A stretch of 64,000 nt of DNA from Asterochloris sp. CNOR1 (taxonomy: Eukaryota; Chlorophyta; Trebouxiophyceae; Trebouxiales; Trebouxiaceae): NCBI GenBank assembly GCA_963969365.1, contig OZ017759.1, positions 1,488,001 through 1,552,000 of the forward strand, read 5' to 3'. The translations under genes were made by a program, and so were the position numbers. Below are positions 12,782 through 24,100 of the stretch, one piece after another; positions within the stretch are counted from its first letter, which is position 1, and each line of letters starts with the position of its first letter. The notes beneath the pieces are model-generated. The model saw only the letters and a program-made list of their open reading frames with translations. It made no database searches and was not told the origin of the DNA.

Positions 12782-13737
12782 AGGCCCACCTAGAGCAACG
12801 CATGCTGTCTTTTTATTGCTCATTTGCTTGTTGCAATTAAATACCCTTCTCCTGTGCAAATTTGCTTATCATATGACTGGCTCACTGAGACTGAGTGACG
12901 CAAAAACTGTCAAGTGCATGCAGTCACCACCAGTCACCTCCTGGCACATTTGTAAGCCATTTGCAGATGATCACCACAAGCAGCACTTGGCCCACAGACT
13001 AGGGTGAAGAGGTCCCGGGCACCCAGCAGGATGGCTGCCATCCTGGGGTCTTGCAACCAGGAACAGGTGCCGAATAGGTGGGGGCAAGGGATCCCCCTGC
13101 AGCAATATGCACCATGCAGAGCTGCAGGAAGTGACTCTTCCTGGTTGCCAGTTGAGGTCCATGCGCACCATGTTGCTATGATGCAGTCGCCTGTCAAGCG
13201 TTGCAGCCTCTGGGGCAATTAGCCGCCTGGGGAGGTGAAAAGAGGACAGGGCCATTCTGCATTGCTCGCCATACTTGAGCTGCATGGCAGGGCGACTTTG
13301 AAGGCGAGGTGTCTTGCTCCTTTTGTGAGGCACTCAGCGATAGCACCCCAAGCACCCTGCTGCCAGGGCCACTGAACTGGTGTTGCTGATGGCCCTTGTG
13401 ACGGACATTGATGTCACGGTGTACACATGGGAACCGGAGATATGGTGAGCAATAGTCCCCACTCAGACTCCCGTGATGCATGGTACCAATGCCCATAGCA
13501 TTCTGCCAACCCATCACAATTCTGGCTGGTTCCAGCAGTTGCCATCAGCAGAAATGCTAGCTGCATCTCCTGCGGGTAGCGAGTTCTTGCATATGCATGG
13601 GTTCTATACATACATTTTGGTGTCAATCTCTGAGCTATATTTTCCAGGTTCTATAGACGTCAGTGTGATGTCAGCTAAAACTGAGTCAAACTTGAGCCGC
13701 AGCCGTGGATCTGCCGAACTTTGACCGCTGCACGATT
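12782..13737. other. Unresolved intergenic stretch, lipase to RanGAP
   Basis: The first ~200 bases are the lipase 3' UTR. The rest is less GC-rich than the neighbouring genes and gave no family match. The longest open frames are on the minus strand (about 13517-13194 and 13333-12971). They contain pieces such as RLIAPEAATLDRRLHHSN but show no recognisable domain and no consistent exon phasing. The 3' end should contain the RanGAP promoter. Confidence 0.4.
12951..12955 (+). terminator. TGTAA poly(A) signal candidate of the lipase gene
   Basis: TGTAA, the usual chlorophyte polyadenylation signal, occurs 170 bases after the lipase stop codon at 12781. No other TGTAA was seen nearer the stop. 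Confidence 0.45.
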
Positions 13738-16700
13738 ATGGCAGATCCCGGATGGGGACGCAGCAATGCGCAGAGGCATGACACCATCAAACGCATGGCA
13801 GCAAACTTTGCCGCCATTGTCTTCAGCAATGGAGGCCAGATCAACGATGCTGAAGCCCTTCAGGTCGCCACTGGCATTGAGAGGAAGGCTTATACAGTGG
13901 CTTCAGTAGAAGCAAAGACAACGACGGGGCAGAGGCCTGCTGAGGAGACAGAGCAAGCTTACATTAGGTGCAGCAGCAGCATGCAAACAGCAAAAGCGCA
14001 AACAAACACAAGCTTAGAGGGCCATGGCAAAGTCACTGTGCCTGTGCGCATGGATTGAGAAGGGACTGCTCCTATTACACACAGCAGCCACCACTGCATT
14101 GTGCACTTCTGATGCCATAAGCAAGCAGCCTCAGATTTTGCTTACGGCAGGCAGGGGATGGCTGTCTCCCATGCTGTTGCCCTGCTGCTGTCTCCGTACG
14201 GGTGCGAGCTGTGCCTGTGCCGGTGCAGGACGCTGGCAAAGCTGCTGCAGGACCTCGTGCAGGCTCGCTCTGCAGGCGCACCCGCTGAGCAAGCGAATGG
14301 CACGGCCACTCCCAGTGGCGGCCGTGCAGATGTGAGTCAATGTCTAGCCAACCAATGCTGGGCCAATACTGGCAAAGGGCAGCTTTCAGATCATGTTGAA
14401 CCGGCGCCTAGCTTGCAGCCTCATACTGCCCATTGTCAGCCATTGCTTGATCCTCTCAGCACTGTCCCCTGCATGCAGCTCACTGCTGTCTGTGCTGCAG
14501 AGTCTGGACCTGACTGGTGACCGTGAGTTCCTGACCAGAGAGGGCGCCGAGGAGGCACTGGCACCCATGCTGGTCTCTGGCTCTCAGACTGCAAAGGTGG
14601 GCATCGCAGGCCAGCATGGAGCAGGGGTTGAGTACCACGTTCCTGGCCAGCTATCGTGGGGCGTCGCCCAGGCACCTGACAGGGACAATTTGGAGGCACA
14701 CATTTGTCCTGTGCGGAATGATCGCATACAACAAGCCTTCTACATGGTGGGGAATGGGGGCTGGTGGGGCGGAGGAGGAGTACAGGGTCAAAATTAAGGA
14801 GATGAGCTGCCCCCACAAACATCAGCTTAGCCCTGCAACCATCACCTTGCACTGTAGTCAGCCAGCATTTGCATCAATTGCCCACCAGCAGCACTAAATT
14901 CTCTGCGGAGACCACTGCCCACATGGCTGCCAGGGCCATCTAGATTTGCGCCGCCACTCTCAAAGATGCATATGTGTCTGACAACACAGCTTTGGTGCAG
15001 GTCAAGTTCAGCACCAAAAGCTTTGGAGAGGACGCTGCCCGCGTGGCCGCAAGGGCCATTCAAAACTGCGCAGCCACCCTGAGGGAGGCAGATGTGTCCG
15101 ACATCATAGCTGGCAGACCCGAGAAGGAGGCGCTGGCAGCCCTGCAGATCATCTCAGAAGGGCTGGCCAAGGCAGGGCTCACGCTGCTGGACCTCAGCGA
15201 CAACGCCCTCGGGGAGAAGGGTGTGCTGGCTTGCCAGGCTGCCATCACGAGCCAGGTGGGATGCACAGGGGGTAACCCGCCTGAATGGACACAGCTGGAA
15301 GCCAATAAGACTCTGCAATGCAACGGGTAGCCCTCTGCTTGTCGTCAAGGGAGTGCCAGAGTCAAGCATGGGCCACCTGCCTTGCGAGGCAGATGGGCCT
15401 AACTGTGTTCACTGGGTTGCATCATGCTCCCGTTGTGGCCATTCTGGAGGTAGCGGAAGCCAGGGAGACAGGCCATGACGCTTTGCCTGGCCGCCATCAT
15501 TTGAGGATTGAGACAGACTGCAATATCGGGCTGCCAGCTGGTGTCTGACTCATTTTGGGCAGCCCTTGGGCTTGGCTAAGAGCAATGAGAGGTTGTCAAA
15601 GCCAGTGGCAGGGCAGGCTATTACCTGCCAGGCTAGCATCACATTCAGGCTGCCTCAAACGCCTTGTCAGCTGCAGCATCCTCTGTTGGGCAAAGATGTG
15701 CAAGACCCTGGGCATGCATTGGCAATATGACCCTGTCGGGCTCTGCCTAGCATGAAGGATTCCTCTGGCTGAAAGGCTTTACGTTTGTGGATGTCTGCAG
15801 AAAGGGTTGGAGCAGCTGGCCTTTCAGAATGTGGGCTGCTCTATCAAGGCCTGCCAGGCAGTGGCACGCCTGACGCAGCACCTGAGCAGTCTGAAGGGGC
15901 TGCGCCTGTACAACAACATGAGTGATGATGAGGGGGCCCAGGCCATAGCCCAGGCAAGTGAGGTCTGCAGTGGGAGAGTTCGGCATACAGAGGCGTCACA
16001 GCCCCACCAAAAAGCCTAGAAGTGTACAACACCTGGTACCATCTGGCTTCGCTGCCAGGCGGCCTGAAACATCCAGAGTTCCACCCTCATGTTCTGCATC
16101 TTGCATCTTATGTTTGGGGTCATCAGATGACACCTTAGTGGTCTGCTTGGCCACTTATGTGGAGGCGACCTGACCAGGCCACTTATGCAGCTGCCACGGT
16201 GCCTGCATCACTTGCCGTTGGATGCCATAGGCCTGAGTCCGCTAGAGCTGAGCTGGGTTCTGAAGTGGGAGGTTCACAGCTCCTGAATCCTTGTATGCTC
16301 AGTCTGTGCTCGGTTGTCAAGGTGCTCAGAAAGTTTCAAGGTGCCCAGAAAGCAGGCAGCCAAGTGGGCTAGCTGCCCTCTTTCGATTGCTCAGTTGTCA
16401 GTATTGCTTGGTTTTTGACGAAGCGTCCTGTGCCTGCAGACCATGCAGCTTGTTCATGCCATGTCTAGTTCTGGTGCCATGCCAGGCGTCGTTCACTGCA
16501 GTGGCAAGGCAATTGACGGGTGGAACATGTGCCTGCAGATCATGCAGCGCTCGCCTCGCATTGAGGAGCTGCGTATGGCCTCCTCGCGTGTGGGGGCACA
16601 TGGAGGCATGGCGCTTGCCAAGGGGCTGTCTACAGGTGCGTCACCTCACCTCTGCTGCTGCAGTCCCTCACTGCAACTGCACGGGGACAGTGTGAGTGTG

Positions 16701-19127
16701 CCCCTCTGCCCTTACAGTCTTCAAGACGAGGCCGTCCGCAGGCGTGCAGCGGCCTCCCCTAGACTGAAACAATGTTTGGCAGACCATGGACAAAAGCACC
16801 CATGCTGGCGAGTCGTCCGCTGTACCAACCTGCACACGTTGTGGCATGCGCTGATTGCAGCGAGCTCGCTGCTGTGAGACTCCAGCAGACCAAGCAAGCT
16901 GCCAAGCAGCTGTCTTGGCTGCAGATGAGGCCGATCCTGACTGACGCAGCATGCTCACACCACACCTTCGACTCTCACCATTCATGCGCTGCAGGGTCAC
17001 ACATGATGAGGCTGCACCCACTTGGTCATCAGTGTCTCATCTGTGCAATGCCTGTTGAGAGTACCTGTGCAATACCTGTTGAGAGTAGTGTGCTTGCGGT
17101 GTAGGGTCCCATCTGCTGAGGCTGGATCTCAGCGACAACCCGATGACAGAGGAGGTGGCCCCTGCCCTGGCCCAGATGCTGCAGGGTCAGCAGCAGCTCC
17201 AGGTGCTCAACCTGAACGACACCTCCCTGGGGGAGGAGGGCACTGTCATCATCGCCGAGGCTCTACAGCAGTCAGGTGGGCTTTGCAGAGCACAGGACAC
17301 AGCGGCACATACAGACTTTGCTTTGAGCAGTCAGGCAGGACACTTTTGCCATTCATGAGGCTCTGCAGCAGTCAGGCGGGACTAGGCCTGGGTCCGGGTG
17401 GCATCTGGAGAGATGGAGGCTGCTGCACAGGAGCTGTAACGATGTGCTGCCCTCGCTTGGCTCATGCTGTAGCCGCCAGCAAGTCTGATGGTGGACCACC
17501 CTGCTGAGGATGGGGCTGCCCGCAAATCAGATGGCGCCCTCAATGCTGCTGCCTGCTCGGGCGCCGCGCAGCAGCCTTCTGTCTGGTGGCTGGGCCCGCA
17601 TGCTCTTTGTCAGGCCACCGTGTGCCAGACTTGCTCCCACGTTATACGACGCCGCACCCCTCTGCCGGCCCTGAGCTGGACCCGCTAGATTAGGCCATGG
17701 ACAAGCCCACTGCTTTGCCATTTACTTCCAAGGCCATGTATGACACAATGACATGTGTGCCCACAGTGCCCACCCTGCAGCCCTGGAGCTGCACATATTG
17801 AACTGGCCCTGGACAAAACTCAATGCTGCCGTCCACCTAGGGTGATTGCACAAGGCCTGTGACGACAGCAGGCTGAGCAGCAGCCTGAGCCCGGACGTGA
17901 TGGTGATGCTGCTGCTTCTGTGGCCCCTGCAGCTCCCCCTGAGCAAAGCTATGAGCAGTGTCTTGGCTTTGACCCTGCAGCCCCTGCGCTTGAAGAGCTG
18001 GAGTTGTCCCTGAACGAGGCAGGCGTGGGCGGCGCCAGGGCCCTTGCAGATGCCATTGCTGGCAAGACGCGTCTGAAAAAGCTCAACCTGAGTGAGAACG
18101 AACTGGAGGACCGTGGAGCGCTGCTGATTGCCAAGGCGCTCAAGGGTCTGCCAGCTCTTCAAGTGGTAGACCTCACAATCAACCAGGTAGGTGACCCCAA
18201 TTGCCAGGGCAGTTGCAGGACTGCCAGCTGTGTATGTGCTCGACCTGACGACTTTGGCTGCCCTTGTCAGCTCTGAGCAGAGCAGGCATGGGAATGGCTT
18301 TGCAATATGGCCAAGCTCAACCTGCGTATAGATGTTCTGCCAGCCGCTCATGAAGCTCAAGCTGTGCAGGTGCTGCAAGTAGTAATCTTGGCAGTGTGTC
18401 GAGGCCTCTGGCTGCACTCATGGGAGCGTGCTGTGCAGGTGCGGCGAGCTGGGGCGATGGCAGTGGCCACTGCGCTGCAGGACAAAGAGGGCCTGCAGCT
18501 GCTGGCGCTCAATGAAAACGAGATCTCAGATGCTGCCATTGACGACATGAAGGTCAGTGCTCATTCCAGGTTTCTGCGCATACATGCTGCTGGTAATGCA
18601 CTGCTGCAGAGAGCTCAGCATTTGGCAGCAGTGAAGATGGAGGTCACATAGCCCAGGGGCGACATGGCTAGCCCCTCCCTGGCTGGTACAGCGCAGCTTC
18701 CATCGATGCAGCTGCAGAGCTGGGGCTTAGCAGCTTCTGCCCAGCGGCCGCCTGAAGGGCCTGCTGACACATGACTGTACTGGGGCTGTTCATCCATGCA
18801 GTGGGCAGTGCATGTGACCCTGGCAGCTTTCCTAATGATGCGTCTCCCCGCAATTGCAACTGCTTCTTGCTGCTGCCTGCTTAGGCAGGTGCTGCTGTTG
18901 CACTGGCAAGATGTAGCAGTGTCCAATCAATTGCATCAGGCAGCTTGACAGACTTTTCTGTAAATCTGCAGGATGTACTCAAAAAGGCAGGCAAGCTGCA
19001 GTGTCTGGGCCCCTTGGATGAGAATGACCCAGATGCTGCTGGCGATGAGGATGAAGACGAGGAACCCACTGAAGATGCAGATGCAGACCAGCTTGCCGAT
19101 GCCCTCAGCAAGACAAGAATTGCTTAA
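13738..19127 (+). CDS. RanGAP: Ran GTPase-activating protein with WPP-like N-terminus
   Basis: Stimulates GTP hydrolysis on Ran, giving direction to nuclear transport; in plants it is held at the nuclear envelope by its WPP domain. Ten exons: 13738-13967, 14229-14331, 14501-14596, 15001-15255, 15801-15953, 16539-16635, 17105-17275, 17933-18186, 18439-18552, 18972-19127; 1629 nt, 542 aa (Arabidopsis RanGAP1 is about 535). Residues 1-75 resemble a WPP domain, but the WPP tripeptide is replaced (Trp7-Gly-Arg). Leucine-rich repeats start near residue 144. SDIIAGR (Arg about 182) matches the yeast Rna1p catalytic-arginine segment, DLSDNALG is conserved, and KLNLSENEL follows later. The tail is acidic (GDEDEDEEPTED). 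Intron 5 has a GC donor (15954). ATG 13738 is preferred because it gives the WPP-like start. Exon 8's start is the least certain. Confidence 0.93.
14890..14991 (+). repeat. Decayed duplicate of RanGAP exon 4 start
   Basis: This 102-base intron segment aligns without gaps to 15010-15111 inside exon 4, offset exactly 120, with about 74 of 102 bases identical by hand count. Translated in the exon's frame it keeps many residues (AARAI, CAATL, VSD) and has one in-frame stop, so it is not usable as coding sequence. Many differences are at third codon positions, which suggests it was once translated. Confidence 0.85.
17043..17087 (+). repeat. Two-unit short tandem repeat
   Basis: A 22-24-base unit containing GTGCAAT and CCTGTTGAGAGTA occurs twice in a row in RanGAP intron 6, just before the exon 7 acceptor. 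About 50 bases further left (16993-17020) lies an echo of the exon 7 start, including a TGCAG acceptor, GGTCACACATGATGAGGCTG. Confidence 0.6.
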
Positions 19128-19236
19128 TTGAACTGATGCTCCTGGTCACTCAATGTGAACTCAGAAGCGCCTATGTTGCATGTCCCCATGTCAGTGGTCA
19201 AAACCAAATGCATGTCCCGCCCACCCAATTAATCAT
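19128..19236. other. Short convergent spacer, RanGAP / LYAR
   Basis: Only 109 bases separate the stop codons of two genes read toward each other. No TGTAA was found on either strand here, so their 3' UTRs probably overlap the neighbour's transcript. Confidence 0.6.
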
Positions 19237-20843
19237 CTATGAGGCCAGGCTGACGTACTTGCCCTCGCACACAAACTGCTTGCTGTTGCGTAGCTTAGCT
19301 TCAATTAGGGAGTCAGCTGCAGCATCTTTCCTAAAGCTGGCTGCAGCCCTGACTTTCTGTTGCAGCTTGCCCATCTTCAGGCGGCCACCACTGGCCTGCA
19401 GAATCTTTGTGACGAGCTTCTTGATCTTCAACTGCTTCATCATGGCTGCTGCGCCTGAACCGTCCTGAGCAGGGGATGCGGGAGGCTGCTCATCCGCTGC
19501 AGATGTGATAGCATGGCCAGCCAACTCGCCACTAAGGGCTGCTGTTGCGGGCTCAGCTCCTTTGCCTTTCTTCTTGCTCTCATTGTCTGCACAGGCCGCC
19601 TCCTGCTTCCTTTTCCGAGAGGCGTTGGCTAGCCCCTCTCCAGCAGGCGTGGCTGTTGCCACGCCTCCCCTCGCTGCAGCTGCTGGTGTCTGAAGATCAG
19701 CCTCAGCTGCTGCGCTCTGAGGAGGGGCAGCCACACCTGGCTGCACAGGTGTTGCAGGCCCGCCACCAGCAGCAGCTGTGGCTGCTCTCACCTGCAGCAC
19801 ATTAATGAAATGTGAGAGGCAAGATGGCTGCTTCTGTAGGGCTGAGGAGCAAAATGCAGACACTCGTCCCAGAGCTGATGGGCCCACCGACCTCCATTGA
19901 GCCAAGACGCAGACCAACAGATGCAACGCCCAAACCTCCTGGCTGCAGCGCAGCTGCCTCTGCTGAGCTGAGGAGGCAGAGCAGCAGGGGCACAGCCCAT
20001 GTGCCATGTCTGCATGTATGACGCGAGGCAGCGCTGGTGCTCACCCTGCGTCTGTGCTTCGTCCCCGCAGCATGTGCCTCCAGCGTGGACTGACTAGTGC
20101 AGGTGACACTGCAGATGCTGCACTTCCAAGGGGGGCGCTGAGACAGGAATGCCTTGTCAGCCTCAGCATCTGCGTCTGTCACTGCAGTAGGCAATCGACG
20201 AGATGAGTGTGTGGTTGCAGCTGACTGGCTATTGAGATGCAAGAGGTTTTGAGGTGTTCTGCTGTACACTCAAGAGGCAAGCATGAGAGCCTCGGCTTGA
20301 ACAGGGGCGCTGCAGAAGCTGGCAGTGTGTGCACCATACGATGTGACTGAGCTGCCTCCTTGAGGGCAAAGGCCAATGCCGTCAAGCTGCAGGGACAGGT
20401 AAGTGGCGCACCTCCCTGCTGCTGAGGGGCTGCCAGCACCTGGGTTCCACCTTTAAAGAAGCCAGTGGAGGCAAAGCCGCCAGGCTTTGTGGCGCCCTTG
20501 GCATACTTCTGGTCCTCAGTTACACAGCTGGTGTGTCCCTGCACGGCATCTCTGTATGATCTCTGCAGTCCAGGGCGGTCCCTGCTTTTGCTGCTGTATC
20601 ACCAGAGATTGTGCAGCAGCAGTGGCCCTCACCTTGACTGAAGCCCTGTCAAATGTCCGTGAGCAGTCAATGCATGTGAAGCTCCTGGCAGAGCATTGCC
20701 CGAGGTGGACGGCAACCTTGGGCTGCAGATTTGACAGGCTTCAGACCAGCATGGCCCTGAAACATGTGGGACACAGAGCCGGCCTGAGTGCAGCATACCT
20801 TTTTTATGCTCTCCCCGCAGTCATCACATGCGAACCACGGCAT
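19237..20843 (-). CDS. LYAR-type nucleolar zinc-finger protein
   Basis: Homologue of the LYAR / cell-growth-regulating nucleolar protein family (plants: UBP1-associated protein 1C type), nucleic-acid-binding proteins of the nucleolus. Five exons on the minus strand: 20843-20799, 20722-20633, 20538-20412, 20181-20045 and 19791-19237; 954 nt, 317 aa. The N-terminus starts MPWFACDDCGESIKK and carries the zf-LYAR cysteine pattern (CDDC, later CIDC, then GHTSCVTEDQKY). A C2H2/U1-type finger follows (PPWKCSICSVTCTS then HAAGTKHRRR, about residues 97-131). The middle is Ala/Pro-rich with a basic run (SRKRKQE, SKKKGKG). The C-terminal ~70 residues (KKLVTKIL to KYVSLAS) resemble the small winged-helix-like tail of this family. 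All splice phases fit. The gene is divergent from RlmN. Confidence 0.9.
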
Positions 20844-21113
20844 GCTGATCAGCCTAGATGCCTGCCAATACCGCTCTCAGCTTGGGTGACTCCCAACAAG
20901 ACGGAAAGGGCAACAAGCCAGCTGGTCTGAAGAGGCGGCAGAGAATGCCCGCAGCTGTGCTGACCTCTAAAGCAGACTGCAATTTTTGCCTGCTGAAGCA
21001 GTGCTGGTACATCAGGGGGCTTCAAGTATTTCAGGGACATCACAGGGAGTGCAATGGAGGACTCTGGCGGGCAATCATGAGCTGCAAGCTCCAGTCGCAT
21101 CCTGGGAGCTGCA
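20844..21113. promoter_or_regulatory. Divergent promoter region, LYAR / RlmN
   Basis: These 270 bases lie between two start codons read in opposite directions and must hold both 5' leaders and core promoters. I see no convincing TATA box. Confidence 0.35.
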
Positions 21114-24100
21114 ATGCAGCAGACCTTTGCTACCAGTATGCTGAACAAGGCCGGGAGGAGCTTGAGCCACCATGTGAAACATGCAGTGAGGCTGCAGTGC
21201 TGTGCAAGCAGCACTCAGGCGGCCGTGCCAGCTCTCTCAGCATCAGAGGCCACATCCTCAAGGCGTGTACGCAAGAAGCAACTTAATGACCAGAAGGGGC
21301 GCGTGATGCTGAAAAACATGCCCCTGCCTGAGCTGGAGAGCTGGTGTCTGCAGCAGGGTGAGCTCAGGAATGGCAGACGCCAAAGTCATGGTTGCAACAA
21401 TGCTCAGCCTTCAGAGTACGCCCCGTTGCTGAGACCATTCCAGAGGCAGATGCCCCCAGCAGGCACATTCTGTGTGACATGCACATCATGCTGCCTGTAG
21501 CTGCGAGTGCCAGACAGAGCTGTCACATGTATATCTGCAGGGCCCTGTGCCTCATGGCGAATCATACGCCCCTGCATCTCTTCCCCTCATGCCAACCCAG
21601 CAGATGGTGTACTCATTGCTGCAGGGGAGAGTCCTAATAGAGCCCTGCAGTTGTGGCGGTGGATGTACAGCGACGACCTGTGGATCAAACGTGTCAAGGA
21701 CACCCTTGCTCAGCAAGGTGGCTTCTCTGCATCCTTCATGTGAGCTACTTCTGATGGCTCTCAAGCTGCCAAGAGGCCTGCGCAATGCAGGGCTTGCACA
21801 GGTCCTCATGCTCCTATTGCCTGCAGAGCACAGCTGGAGCCAATAGCCACCGTAGACGGCGGCCTGGAGCTGCAGCGAGTGCACTCAGCAGCAGACGGGA
21901 CGCGAAAGCTGGTGTTCCGTCTTACGGTGAGACATGCACCCAACAGCGGCTTTCAGCTGCTTCTTGGCGGCCCCTGGCTTGGCTGCAGAGCCGCTGCATC
22001 ACCTGTAGGGCCTCTATGGACATACAGGACAGATGCCTGGCATCGCCGTAAGTGCCACTGCATCTCCAAATGTCAGAATTCTCTCCTTCTTCATTGTGGT
22101 GCATTCTGCAGGCCAGTTGGCAGGCCAGCAAGGGGCTGTTTTCGATGCTATAGCCTGGTGGCTGCTGCTCTGCCGCCTGACACCCGCAGGACTGTGACCC
22201 TGCTGCAGACTGGGGAGAGTGCCGGCTTCCACGTGGAGACCGTGCTGATTCCTGTGGTGCGCAGCCAGGGGCGGCGTCCCCGCACAACTCTGTGCATCTC
22301 GTCCCAAGTGGGCTGCGCTATGAACTGCCAGTTCTGCTTCACCGGCAGGATGGGTCTCAAGTGAGCTGACTGCTTTAAGAGTGCTGCTTCTGCCTGTGGG
22401 CAATCAGCAGCAGCACTGGAAGCTTTCCTCAACCTTGTGTTCCCCTGTTGAATGTTTTAGTAGGCTGCTCTCTCACACTAAAAACCAGTCTGCGCAAGAG
22501 GAGAGCAAATGGGGTCAACATTGTGTCTCCTCCACCCTCCTCTTGCGCAGACTGGGTTTTGCACTCAGCAAGGGTGCAGTCTTGCCTGCCTGGCACATGA
22601 ACATCTGTAGGACTGTGACTTCTGTAGTTTCTGGAGGCTATCTTGCTTGCCACTGGGAAGGGAGTACTAGAGCACAAGTGCATCACAGAAGCCCAAGTTG
22701 AAGTCACTCACCCTTGCTCGGGGTGTTGCTGCTTGGCAGGGCAAACCTCAGCACAGCTCAGATCGTGGAGCAGATGGTGGAGGCACAACGCTTCCTGGCT
22801 TTGAAGGCGCAGGCAGCAGCTGCAGTAGGCAAGGCCGCACCCCATGGTGAGCGCTGCGCTTTTGGTCCGGCAGTGTTGATGGCAGACCCAGCTGCTCAAG
22901 GTGCGTGCAGCAGGTGCAGTATGCACTGTCGCACCCATGAGTGTGCGCTGCGCTTCAAGTGCAGTGGTGTTTACGTCAGAACAAGCTGCTTGGGGCGCGG
23001 GGTGCACCTGCCACAGGCAGAGCCAGTTTACAGCTAGTGCTGTGCTGCACCTGCTTGGACTTGCAATGAGTGCGTAGGGCAGGCACGACACAGATGGTGA
23101 CCGTGGCCTGAGCATGCAATGTCACTAGTCAGCACAGCACACAAAATCTCATTAGTTTTCCTGCAGCCACAGCTGCGCTGATGTACTGTGTAATACCGAC
23201 CCCTGACACTCATTCATATGCTCCAGCAGCAGCAGTTGCCTGCTGCCCCCTCATTGTCCCTGCTCCCCCCTGACGCCTGCAGTGTGCTGCAGGACACACC
23301 ACCGCCATCTTTGGGCATGAGGAAGCCCCTGCACAGTATGGAGGCATCCTCCGTGCTCCATGCCCCTGCTGCAGCTTCCCTGATGACCAGCTGCTGTGTC
23401 TGCTGCAGCCCCCATCACCAACGTTGTCTTCATGGGCATGGGGGAACCCTTGCACAACACGGACGCCGTCCTGGCAGCAGTAGACATTCTGTGCCACCCG
23501 CTGGGGCTGCACCTCTCCCATAACAAGGCAAGCCACGGCTGAGTGTGTCTGCTTATCTGTTGCTTCTATCACTCCCATGCTTCCTCCTGGGCAGGCTGCA
23601 CCTGCACCTCCAACCAGGGAATAGGATTTAGGGTGCGTTTGTCACTGTGCAGGTCACAGTGTCCACGGTGGGCCTGGTGCCTGACCTGGAGCACTTTGTG
23701 CGCCACTGCCCCGCGCAGCTGGCCGTCTCGCTGCACGCCACCACTGATGAGGTGAGCGGGCTGCATGCTGTGCTCCGCACTGCCGGCAAGCTTGCTCATG
23801 GCTGTGCAGCATGCACTTGCTGGTGCCAGACATCTGCTTGCCCTGATGTCATGTCCAATCCTCCTTGGAGATCAGTCAGGCCCGCATTTCATCCAAGCCA
23901 CCTGCATGGGAGGCTTCATGCCCATGCTAGCATTGGCTTAGCCTCTGCTAGCACGAATACGCAGGCAGCCGCTTTGTTGTCTCACTGCCTCAGATGCTGT
24001 ATGCATGGTGTCTCCCTGCCAGTCGTGCTGGCGTCAGCCCTCTACAGGACTGCAGTCAAATCCTAAGTCGCATCCTGCCCACCAACAGGCTGCCGCCACT

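Noticed and set aside
13004-13333. Possible transposase or other gene fragment in the lipase-RanGAP gap
   Set aside because: No catalytic motif, terminal repeat or homologous pattern recognised; kept only as an unresolved stretch.
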